The position numbers and the translations under genes are program-made. DNA of 20,095 nt from an uncultured Aquimonas sp. (GTDB lineage Bacteria > Pseudomonadota > Gammaproteobacteria > Xanthomonadales > Xanthomonadaceae), in assembly GCF_937888285.1 (NCBI RefSeq), contig NZ_CALART010000108.1:1-20095 (forward strand). Reading direction: 5' to 3'. The notes beneath the pieces were generated by a model. It searched no databases. It was given only the letters and a program-made list of their open reading frames with translations, and was not told where the DNA came from. Positions within the stretch are counted from its first letter, which is position 1. Each line of letters begins with the position of its first letter. Positions 1-6,396 of this stretch are shown piece after piece.

Positions 1-132
1 CGCGGCATGCCGCGCGCGTTGCCGAACGCCCGAGCGCTGAGCGCGAGGGCCGGGGCCGGAGGCAGGCGACGCGTTTGCGCGGCATGCCGCGCGCGTTGCC
101 GAACGCCCGAGCGCTGAGCGCGAGGGCCGGGG
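1..132. repeat. Two copies of a 55-bp direct repeat, 77-bp period
   Basis: Bases 1-55 recur exactly at 78-132, separated by 22 bp of unique GC-rich spacer, giving a period of 77 bp. The first copy begins at the window edge, so the array may extend to the left. Each copy starts within the palindrome GCGCGGCATGCCGCGC (complete at 77-92) and contains a GAGCGCTGAGCGC segment that is itself nearly self-complementary. No plausible coding frame crosses it. I read it as a non-coding intergenic tandem repeat. Confidence 0.85.
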
Positions 133-158
133 GATTGGGGATTGGGGATTGGAAGGGG
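129..158 (+). repeat. G-rich GGGGATT heptamer run
   Basis: Three GGGGATT-type heptamers follow the 77-bp repeat directly, then a further G4 run. The four G-runs lie at 129-133, 137-140, 144-147 and 155-158 with short loops, a pattern compatible with an intramolecular G-quadruplex on the + strand. The heptamer is close to the reverse complement of the GAATCCC unit at 325-373. No gene covers this stretch. Confidence 0.6.
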
Positions 159-237
159 CAAAGGCCGAAGCCGCGCCCTGCGCGCCGCCGTCCGTCATGG
201 CAGGAGTCGGATCTGGATTCCAAGGGTCCTTAAACGA

Positions 238-264
238 CGACGGGCTGCGCAAGGCAGCCCGTCG
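238..264 (-). terminator. Likely rho-independent terminator downstream of pfp
   Basis: A perfect 11-bp stem (238-248 with 254-264) encloses a 5-nt loop. Read on the minus strand it is followed by TCGTTTAA, a short T-containing tail. It lies about 110 bp beyond the pfp stop, with only the heptamer array between. The weak T-tract keeps this from being certain. Confidence 0.55.
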
Positions 265-324
265 AGCGAAACCCGGTGACCCGGTCAGGTCAGAGCGCGC
301 CTTCGAATCCAGCGACGCTCTTGC

Positions 325-373
325 GAATCCCGAATCCCGAATCCCGAATCCCGAATCCCGAATCCCGAATCCC
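325..373. repeat. Seven tandem GAATCCC heptamers
   Basis: Seven perfect GAATCCC units (GGGATTC on the other strand) run from 325 to 373 and end 2 bp before the TAG stop codon of pfp at 376-378. A lone GAATCC also occurs at 305-310. Such heptamer arrays are, as I recall, frequent between genes in Xanthomonadaceae. Copy number is likely variable through slippage, which would change only the 3' untranslated region of pfp. Confidence 0.9.
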
Positions 374-375
374 AG

Positions 376-1638
376 CTACTTATCAGCAATCGAATACGCC
401 GGCAGCTTCTTGGGCACCAGGACGTTCTTCAGCGTGACGTAGCGCGGCAGCCCGTCCTTGCCGAAGGGCGGGAAGGCTTCGCCCTGGATCAGCGGGGCCA
501 GGTACTTGCGGCAGGCCTCGGTGATGCCGTAGCCGTCGCGGCGGATGAAGTTCTTCGGCATCTTCTTTTCGTGGTTGGCGACCTTGGCCAGCGGCGCCGG
601 CTCGATCTTCCAGCGGTAGGGCGCATCGCTGAGACGCTTGATGACGGGCATCACTGCGTTCTTGCCGGCCAGCGCGTACTCGACCGCGGCGCGGCCGACG
701 GCCTGGGCCTGCTCCCAGTCGGTCTTCGACGCCAGGTGGCGCGCTGAGCGCTGCAGGTAGTCGGGCACCGCCCAGTGGTACTTGTAGCCGAGCTTGTCCT
801 TGACCAGCGCGGCGATCGTCGGGCCCACCCCGCCCAGCTGGCTGTGGCCGAAGGCGTCCTTGCCGCCGGCCTCGGCGACGAAGCGGCCGTCGGGATGGCT
901 CAGGCCTTCGCTGACCACCACGGTGCAGTAGCCGATCTTCTCGACCGAGGCCTTCACCTTGGCCAGGAACTTGGCTTCATCGAACGCGATTTCCGGGAAC
1001 AGGATGATCTGCGGCGGATCGTTTTCCTCGCGCTGGGCCAGCCCGGCGGCGGCGGCGATCCAGCCGGCATGGCGGCCCATCACCTCCATCACGAAGACCT
1101 TGGTCGAGCTCTCGCTCATCGAGATCACGTCGAGGCTGGCCTCCAGCACCGAGACGGCCGTGTACTTCGCCACCGAGCCGAAGCCCGGGCAGCAGTCGGT
1201 GACCGCGAGGTCGTTGTCGACCGTCTTCGGCACGCCGATGCAGGTCATCGGGTAATCGAAGGTCTTGGCGATCTGCGACAGCTTGTGCGCGGTATCGGCG
1301 CTGTCGTTGCCGCCGTTGTAAAGGAAGTAGCGGATGTCGTGCGCGCGGAACACGTCGATCAGGCGCTCGTACTGCGCGCGGTTTTCCTCCAGGCCTTTCA
1401 GCTTGAAGCGGCAGCTGCCGAAAGCGCCGCCGGGGGTGTGGGCGAGGTCGCGCAGGGCCGCCGCGGACTCCTTGCTGGTGTCGATCAGGTCTTCGCGCAG
1501 AGCGCCGATGATGCCGTTCTTTGCAGCCAGTACCTTGACCTTGTGCTTGCGCGCGGTCTCGATGACGGCGGCGGCAGTGGCGTTGATGACGGACGTCACG
1601 CCACCGGACTGTGCGTACAGCAGTTTTCCCTGGCTCAT
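376..1638 (-). CDS. pfp: Pyrophosphate-type 6-phosphofructokinase
   Basis: This 420-residue protein phosphorylates fructose 6-phosphate in glycolysis, probably with pyrophosphate as donor, which makes the step reversible. It acts in the cytoplasm. The PFK fold is marked by GGNDS (109-113), PKTVDND (137-143) and MGRHAGW (187-193). In this family the Asp after GGN and the Lys of PKTVDND replace the two glycines of ATP-dependent enzymes and mark PPi use. The first acidic residue of the usual GGDD motif is Asn here. I chose the ATG at 1638 because the following MSQGKLLYAQSGG is the canonical N-terminus; the frame stays open 59 codons upstream but without family features. A GGGA lies a few bases upstream as a weak ribosome site. 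The gene is divergent from the acyltransferase and ends beside the GAATCCC array. The family is certain; PPi specificity is inferred from residues. Confidence 0.93.
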   Translation of the reverse strand: MSQGKLLYAQSGGVTSVINATAAAVIETARKHKVKVLAAKNGIIGALREDLIDTSKESAAALRDLAHTPGGAFGSCRFKLKGLEENRAQYERLIDVFRAHDIRYFLYNGGNDSADTAHKLSQIAKTFDYPMTCIGVPKTVDNDLAVTDCCPGFGSVAKYTAVSVLEASLDVISMSESSTKVFVMEVMGRHAGWIAAAAGLAQREENDPPQIILFPEIAFDEAKFLAKVKASVEKIGYCTVVVSEGLSHPDGRFVAEAGGKDAFGHSQLGGVGPTIAALVKDKLGYKYHWAVPDYLQRSARHLASKTDWEQAQAVGRAAVEYALAGKNAVMPVIKRLSDAPYRWKIEPAPLAKVANHEKKMPKNFIRRDGYGITEACRKYLAPLIQGEAFPPFGKDGLPRYVTLKNVLVPKKLPAYSIADK

Positions 1639-1673
1639 GCGGGTTCCCGATTCGGTGTGGAGGGGCCTCAGGT

Positions 1674-1687
1674 TGGATCGCGATCCA
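1674..1687. promoter_or_regulatory. 14-bp palindrome in the pfp leader, possible operator
   Basis: TGGATCGCGATCCA is a perfect palindrome 35 bp upstream of the pfp ATG, flanked by a second inverted pair (CTCAGG 1667-1672, CCTGAG 1693-1698). A possible minus-strand -10 box, TACACT, reads at 1712-1707, which would put the palindrome just after the transcription start. I saw no convincing -35 box. It could be a repressor site or a 5' UTR hairpin. Another short inverted repeat, GGTGGC-GTGT-GCCACC, lies at 1746-1761 nearer the acyltransferase. Confidence 0.35.
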
Positions 1688-1792
1688 GGCGGCCTGAGCG
1701 CTTCACAGTGTAGCCGCGCGCGAAGCGAGATCTGGTGGGTCAGGAGGTGGCGTGTGCCACCATCCGCGCCCTGACCGTCCTTCCGACCGCGC

Positions 1793-2944
1793 ATGAGCAC
1801 TCCGCACCACAGCACCGGCCCAAGCGCCGACGCCTACCTGCCGGCCGTCACCGGCCTGCGTGGCGTCGCCGCCCTGTGGGTGCTGCTGTTCCATCTCTAC
1901 GACCTCGCGCATCGGATCGACATCAGCCTGGGCCCTATCGATCCTGCGCTCTGGTTGACTAGCGGCTACCTCGGTGTCGACCTGTTCTTCGTGCTCTCCG
2001 GCTTCCTGCTGGCGCCGGTCTTCATCGATCCTGCGCGTCGGGCGGCCGGCCTGTGGCCGTTCTGGCGCAACCGCCTTCGACGGGTGCTGCCGGCCCTGTG
2101 GGTCCAGCTGCTGATCCTGCTGGCGATCGCCGCGATCTGGGGCGGCGGACTGCCGCCCTGGGAGGAGATCGCCACCCACTTCACTCTCACGTTCAATCTC
2201 TGGCGTAACGAGTCGCCGATCAACGGCGTGTACTGGTCGCTGCCGATCGAGTGGAACTTCTACATGGTGCTGCCGCTGATGGCGCTTGCCTTCGCTGGCG
2301 GCGCCCGACGTGCGCTGTTCGGGGTGCTGCTGTACCTGCTGCTGGCGATTGGCTTCCGCCTGCTCTGCGTGTGGGCCGTGCAGCGCCATGGCGCGGACGG
2401 CGTCGTGCTCACGCGGTGGATCACCCAGCTGCCCGGCCGCCTCGACCAGTTCGCCTTCGGCATGGCTGCTGCGTGGTGGCTGCTGAGATATCCACCCGCC
2501 CCAATACTGGCGCGGACGTTGGCCTGGCTCGGCCTTCTTGCTGCGCTCGCACTGGCGGCTCTGGCCTCCGAGCTCGGCTCCTTTGTCGGCCAGCTGCGCA
2601 TGCCCTGGGTGTGGCTGTTCAATGCGCTGATCGCGCTGGCCTTCGCCAGCCTGGTGCTGGGCGCTGCGGCAGATCCACGCGGCGCGGTGGCGCGCGGCCT
2701 GCAGTGGCGCCCATTGGCCTGGCTGGGCATGGTCAGCTACAGCCTCTACCTCTGGCATGCGCCTCTGCTGCACGGCTTCGCGCAGTGGGCCCAGCGTGCT
2801 GCCGGCCCGTGGGATCTCCTGTGGCTGACGGTCGCGTCCCTGGTGTTGGCCTGGCTCTCCTATCGCTTTGTCGAGCGGCCCTTCCTGGGTGCGCGTGCGC
2901 GCCGCGCCGAGCGTCGCCCTGCCCTTGCAGACGGCAGCGGATAG
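1793..2944 (+). CDS. Acyltransferase 3 (OafA/YrhL-type) membrane protein
   Basis: This 383-residue inner-membrane protein is predicted to transfer an acyl group, often acetyl, to a carbohydrate such as a lipopolysaccharide, exopolysaccharide or membrane glycan. The family signature R-x10-H is exact (R23 and H34) in the first membrane helix after YLPAVTGLRG. It is followed by SGYLGVDLFFVLSGFLL and RNRLRRVLPALW, also typical of the family. About ten hydrophobic helices follow, ending in SYSLYLWHAPLL and SYRFVERPFL. The length is that of a bare AT3 domain with no SGNH domain. The ATG at 1793 places the first helix normally. The gene stands alone, 154 bp divergent from pfp and 183 bp before adk, so the sequence does not show the acceptor. 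Confidence 0.9.
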   Translation: MSTPHHSTGPSADAYLPAVTGLRGVAALWVLLFHLYDLAHRIDISLGPIDPALWLTSGYLGVDLFFVLSGFLLAPVFIDPARRAAGLWPFWRNRLRRVLPALWVQLLILLAIAAIWGGGLPPWEEIATHFTLTFNLWRNESPINGVYWSLPIEWNFYMVLPLMALAFAGGARRALFGVLLYLLLAIGFRLLCVWAVQRHGADGVVLTRWITQLPGRLDQFAFGMAAAWWLLRYPPAPILARTLAWLGLLAALALAALASELGSFVGQLRMPWVWLFNALIALAFASLVLGAAADPRGAVARGLQWRPLAWLGMVSYSLYLWHAPLLHGFAQWAQRAAGPWDLLWLTVASLVLAWLSYRFVERPFLGARARRAERRPALADGSG

Positions 2945-2971
2945 AACCGTTCGGGCTTTGCCTTCGTTGAA

Positions 2972-3000
2972 TTGACTTGCCTGGGGGCAGCGGGTACGTT
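2972..3000 (+). promoter_or_regulatory. Candidate sigma-70 promoter for adk
   Basis: TTGACT (2972-2977) and TACGTT (2995-3000) are spaced by exactly 17 bp, which would start transcription about 120 bp before the adk ATG. The -35 box matches five of six consensus bases and the -10 box only three. It is the best promoter-like pair in the gap after the acyltransferase. Confidence 0.4.
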
Positions 3001-3127
3001 GCCGGCGATCGCACGCCAGGGGATATCGGCGGGACAGCGCGCCGCGCCCGGAGCATCGCGCGCAGGCGCCCCCACCGAACTGCCATCCCCGGTAGCGCCC
3101 CGAATTCCCTCTACTTCCGGATCTCCC

Positions 3128-3709
3128 ATGCGACTCGTACTTCTCGGTGCGCCCGGCTCGGGCAAGGGCACGCAGGCCACGCGCCTCAAGGAACAACTGG
3201 GCGTGCCGCACATCTCCACCGGCGATCTGCTGCGCGCCGCCGTGGCGGCCGGCACCCCGCTGGGCCTGCAGGCCAAGGCGGTGATGGAGCGCGGCGAGCT
3301 GGTGTCCGACGAGATCGTGCTGGGCATGCTCGAAGAGCGCTTCAGCCAGCCCGACATCGCCCGCGGCTTCATCCTCGACGGCTACCCGCGCAACCTGGCC
3401 CAGGCCAGCGCGCTGGACGCCCTCCTGCATCGCCTCAACCTGCCGGTCGACGTCGCCGTGCAGCTGGATGTCAGCACCGAGCTGCTGGTCCAGCGCATCG
3501 CCGGTCGTGCGCAGGCCGAAGGGCGCGCCGACGACACCCCCGAAGCGGTGACCAACCGCCTGCGCGTCTATTCCGACCAGACCGCGCCGGTGATCGACTA
3601 CTACCGCGAGCGCGGCCGCCTGGTCTGCGTTTTCGGCGTGGGCGCGATGGAAGAGGTCTCCGACCGCATTCTCGCCGCGATCCGCAGCGCCACGGCCGAC
3701 GAAGCCTGA
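3128..3709 (+). CDS. adk: Adenylate kinase (short-LID form)
   Basis: Adenylate kinase interconverts ATP + AMP and two ADP in the cytoplasm and sets the adenylate energy balance. The 193-residue protein has the P-loop GAPGSGKGT (7-15), the AMP-binding segment ISTGDLLR (29-36) and DGYPRN (84-89). The LID region (from about R127, GRAQAEGRADD) is short and lacks the zinc-type insertion and four cysteines of long enzymes, as in many Xanthomonadales. The ATG at 3128 is chosen because MRLVLLGAPGSGKG is the standard N-terminus; the open frame back to a TTG at 2972 lacks family sequence and covers the likely promoter. It is followed by a membrane-protein gene and mpl on the same strand, probably one transcript. 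Confidence 0.97.
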   Translation: MRLVLLGAPGSGKGTQATRLKEQLGVPHISTGDLLRAAVAAGTPLGLQAKAVMERGELVSDEIVLGMLEERFSQPDIARGFILDGYPRNLAQASALDALLHRLNLPVDVAVQLDVSTELLVQRIAGRAQAEGRADDTPEAVTNRLRVYSDQTAPVIDYYRERGRLVCVFGVGAMEEVSDRILAAIRSATADEA

Positions 3710-3747
3710 TCGCGACCGGTCCGCTCACGGGGCTGGTCTTCCTCCGT

Positions 3748-3768
3748 CCCTCCGCGAGCAGCGGAGGG
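3748..3768 (+). other. Intercistronic hairpin between adk and the membrane-protein gene
   Basis: A perfect 8-bp stem (3748-3755 with 3761-3768) has a 5-nt loop in the 88-bp gap after adk. No T-run follows, so it is more likely an mRNA-processing or partial-attenuation hairpin than a full terminator. It could let adk be expressed more strongly than the two genes downstream. Confidence 0.45.
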
Positions 3769-3797
3769 GCATCGCCCCGGACGACGAAAGCTCCTGC

Positions 3798-4334
3798 GTG
3801 AACCCACTCCTCGCGCGCCTCGTCGCCCTGATCCTGCTGCGCTGCGGGCCGCAGGATCTGCCTTTCGACGCCCGCCTGCTGCTGCGCCTGCTCGCGCTCT
3901 GGCTGCTGCTGCAGCTGTTGGTGCAGTTCTTCGTGCTGGACGGTGCAGGCGGTCCGCTGCAGCTCCCGCTGGTGCTCGGCTTCCTGCTGCTGCCGATCCG
4001 CCTGCTGCTGATGCTGCGCGGGCGCCGCGAGCGCTTCGTGCAGACCGCGCTCGGCTTCGTCGGCGCGAGCCTGCTGTTCGGTCTCGCCCTGCTGCCGGTG
4101 GTGCTGGTGCTGCAGGGCATCGAGCCCGAGCGGGTGCAGGCCCAGGGCCTCACGCCGCTGCAGACGCTGGCCTCCTGGGGCTTCCTGATCTTCACGGCCT
4201 GGAAGCTGGCGGTCGATGCCCACCTCTGGCGGCATGCCCTCGACGTTTCGCCGCCGCTGGCGATCGCCACCAGCCTCACCCTGTTCCTCGTCGAGATCGC
4301 CGTGCTGGGCCGACTCGCCGGAGCCTCCGAATGA
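3798..4334 (+). CDS. Small integral membrane protein of unknown function
   Basis: I do not recognise a family. The 178-residue product is very rich in leucine and has about five hydrophobic segments, near residues 27-48, 53-73, 86-107, 123-140 and 150-173, joined by short charged loops such as RGRRERF, so it is probably an inner-membrane protein. It starts with GTG at 3798. It ends inside the start of mpl (stop 4332-4334 overlaps the mpl ATG at 4331), indicating translational coupling. The position between adk and mpl hints at an envelope role, but that is inference from context only. The coding assignment is supported by the ATGA overlap and clean hydrophobic periodicity. Confidence 0.8.
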   Translation: MNPLLARLVALILLRCGPQDLPFDARLLLRLLALWLLLQLLVQFFVLDGAGGPLQLPLVLGFLLLPIRLLLMLRGRRERFVQTALGFVGASLLFGLALLPVVLVLQGIEPERVQAQGLTPLQTLASWGFLIFTAWKLAVDAHLWRHALDVSPPLAIATSLTLFLVEIAVLGRLAGASE

Positions 4335-5689
4335 AACTGCACATCCTCGGCATCTGCGGCACCTTCATGGGCGGAGTCGCCGCGCTCGCGCGCGAGCTCG
4401 GCCATGCGGTCGAAGGTTCCGACCAGAATGTCTACCCGCCGATGAGCACCCAGCTCGAAGCGCTCGGCATCGCGCTCGCCAGCGGTTACCGGCCCGAACA
4501 TATCGGCGCCGACGTCGACCAGGTGGTGGTCGGCAATGCGCTCTCGCGCGGCAACCCGGCGGTCGAGGCGGTGCTGGATGCCGGCCGCGACTACAGCTCG
4601 GGCGCGCAGTGGCTGGCCGAGCGCGTGCTGCGCGGCCGCCGCGTGCTGGCGGTGGCCGGCACCCACGGCAAGACCACCACCAGCTCGCTGCTGGCCTACC
4701 TGCTCGACTGCGCGGGCGCCGAGCCCGGCTTCCTGATCGGCGGCGTGCCCGAGAACTTCGGCGTGTCCGCGCGCATCGGCGCGAGCCCGGCCTTCGTGGT
4801 CGAAGCCGACGAGTACGACACCGCCTTCTTCGACAAGCGCTCGAAGTTCGTCCACTACCGGCCCGAGATCGCGATCCTCAACAACCTCGAGTACGACCAC
4901 GCCGACATCTTCCCCGACCTCGACGCGATCCAGCGCCAGTTCCACCATCTGGTGCGCACCGTGCCGGGCCGCGGCCGGCTGATCGTCAACGCCGAAGACG
5001 CGGCACTGGCCGCGGTGCTGGCGATGGGCTGCTGGACGCCGGTGACGCGCTTCGGCATCGACGTCGCGGCCGACTGGCAGGCGCGCTTACTTAAGCCCGA
5101 CGGCAGCGCTTTCGCAGTGGTGCAGGGCGGCGAGGTGATCGGCGACGTGCACTGGAACCTGCTCGGCCGGCACAACGTGATGAACGCGCTGGCCGCGCTG
5201 GCCGCGGTCGATGCCTACGGCCTCGATGTGCGACCGCTGCTGCCCACGCTCGCCGGCTTCGTCTCGGTCAAACGCCGCATGCAGAAGCTCGGCAGCCCGC
5301 AGGGCATCCGCGTCTACGACGACTTCGCCCACCACCCCACCGCGATCCGCACGACGCTCGCGGGTCTGCGCGCCCAGGTCGGTGGCGCGCGCATCCTGGT
5401 CGCCATCGAGCCGCGCAGCAATTCGATGCGGCTCGGCGCCCACGCCGCCGAGCTCGCGCCTTCGCTCAGCGACGCCGACGCGGTGGTCTTCCTGCACCGG
5501 CCGGAACTGGCTTGGGACGCGGCCTCCGTGGTCGGCGCCCTGCGCGGCGAGGGGCACACCGTGCCAACGGTCGACGCCCTGCTCGACCAGCTCGCCGCAC
5601 TCGCGCGACCGGGCGACCATGTGGTGTTCATGTCGAACGGCGGCTTCGAGGGCGCGCCGCGAAGAATGGTGGAGCGGCTGCAGGGCTGA
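4331..5689 (+). CDS. mpl: UDP-N-acetylmuramate:L-Ala-gamma-D-Glu-meso-DAP ligase
   Basis: Mpl is the cytoplasmic peptidoglycan-recycling ligase. It uses ATP to join the recovered tripeptide L-Ala-gamma-D-Glu-meso-diaminopimelate to UDP-N-acetylmuramic acid, bypassing MurC, MurD and MurE. The 452-residue protein has the Mur-ligase three-domain order: an N-terminal UDP-binding fold (HILGICGTFMGG, 4-15), the central ATPase with GTHGKTTT (110-117) and VVEADEYDTAFFD, then a C-terminal domain with VYDDFAHHPTAI. The GICGTFMGG start and the EADEYDTAFFDKRSKFVHY block separate Mpl from MurC. The length matches the family. It overlaps the preceding membrane-protein gene by 4 bp and converges on the ABC ATPase gene with 9 bp between their stops, leaving no room for a dedicated terminator. 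Confidence 0.96.
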   Translation: MKLHILGICGTFMGGVAALARELGHAVEGSDQNVYPPMSTQLEALGIALASGYRPEHIGADVDQVVVGNALSRGNPAVEAVLDAGRDYSSGAQWLAERVLRGRRVLAVAGTHGKTTTSSLLAYLLDCAGAEPGFLIGGVPENFGVSARIGASPAFVVEADEYDTAFFDKRSKFVHYRPEIAILNNLEYDHADIFPDLDAIQRQFHHLVRTVPGRGRLIVNAEDAALAAVLAMGCWTPVTRFGIDVAADWQARLLKPDGSAFAVVQGGEVIGDVHWNLLGRHNVMNALAALAAVDAYGLDVRPLLPTLAGFVSVKRRMQKLGSPQGIRVYDDFAHHPTAIRTTLAGLRAQVGGARILVAIEPRSNSMRLGAHAAELAPSLSDADAVVFLHRPELAWDAASVVGALRGEGHTVPTVDALLDQLAALARPGDHVVFMSNGGFEGAPRRMVERLQG

Positions 5690-5698
5690 AAAGGTGGG

Positions 5699-6391
5699 CT
5701 ATTCGCCGCCGCCGACCAGCGTGCCCTTGTCCAGATGCACCGTGCGTCGCGCGTACTCGGCGGCCTTGGGGTCGTGGGTAACCATGATGATGGTCTTGCC
5801 GAACTCGCTGTTGAGCCGCTGCAAGAGGCGCAGCACCTCGTCGGCGGTCTTGCGGTCGAGGTCGCCGGTGGGCTCGTCGCAGATCAGCAGGCGCGGGTCC
5901 GACACAAGCGCGCGGGCGATCGCCACGCGCTGCTGCTGGCCGCCGGACAGTTCGTTCGGCTTGTGCCCGCCGCGGTCGGACAGGCCGACCAGCTCAAGCG
6001 CGATGCGCGCGCGTTTCGCGCGTTCGCCGGCGCCGAAATCGGTCAGAAGCAGGGGCAGCTCGACGTTCTTCTGCGCCGACAGCACCGGCATCAGGTTGTA
6101 GCTCTGGAAGATGAAGCCGACGGTGCTGGCACGCCAGGCCGCGAGTTCGTCCGCGCTGTAGTCCTCGATCCGCTCACCGCCCACCTTGAGCACGCCCGAA
6201 GTCGGCGAGTCGATGCCGCCGATGAGATTCAGCAGGGTGGTCTTGCCCGAGCCCGAGGGCCCCATGAGGGCGACGAAATCGCCCTCGGCGATGTCGAGGT
6301 GGATGCCGTGCAGCACTTCGACGCGCTGGCTGCCGCGCACATAGGTCTTGGTGAGCTGGCGGATCTCGACCAGCGGGGTGGAGGCGGCCAC
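5699..6391 (-). CDS. ABC transporter ATP-binding protein (MacB/LolD type)
   Basis: This 230-residue protein is a complete ATPase subunit of the family that powers MacB-like export and LolCDE-like lipoprotein release. It shows Walker A GPSGSGKTT (44-52), Q-loop FQSYNLMPVLSA (Q96), signature LSGGQQQR (148-155), Walker B LLICDEP (168-174) and the switch histidine in VTHD (H206). The start is a GTG at 6391, six bases past the stop of the upstream membrane-fusion gene, so the two are surely cotranscribed. The odd point is the missing permease: an FtsX-type permease normally lies next to such a pair, but the next gene here is the convergent mpl. The ATPase must pair with a permease encoded elsewhere, or the operon has lost one. 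The substrate is not shown by the sequence. Confidence 0.93.
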   Translation of the reverse strand: MAASTPLVEIRQLTKTYVRGSQRVEVLHGIHLDIAEGDFVALMGPSGSGKTTLLNLIGGIDSPTSGVLKVGGERIEDYSADELAAWRASTVGFIFQSYNLMPVLSAQKNVELPLLLTDFGAGERAKRARIALELVGLSDRGGHKPNELSGGQQQRVAIARALVSDPRLLICDEPTGDLDRKTADEVLRLLQRLNSEFGKTIIMVTHDPKAAEYARRTVHLDKGTLVGGGE

Positions 6392-6396
6392 GGGCG

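Noticed and set aside
1..373. CRISPR-like reading of the repeats at the left edge
   Set aside because: The repeats are two long copies with one 22-bp spacer and pure heptamers without spacers; there are no cas genes.
149..442. Small ORF over the GAATCCC array
   Set aside because: Its product is dominated by translated repeat (IPNPESR) and runs antisense into the 3' end of pfp.
1703..3430. A 575-codon minus-strand frame opposite the acyltransferase and adk
   Set aside because: The translation is rich in Gln, Arg and Glu with no motif, and both plus-strand genes have clear family signatures.
4331..5689. MurC
   Set aside because: The HILGICGTFMGG start and the EADEYDTAFFDKRSKFVHY block are Mpl features, and there is no mur/ddl/fts cluster around it.
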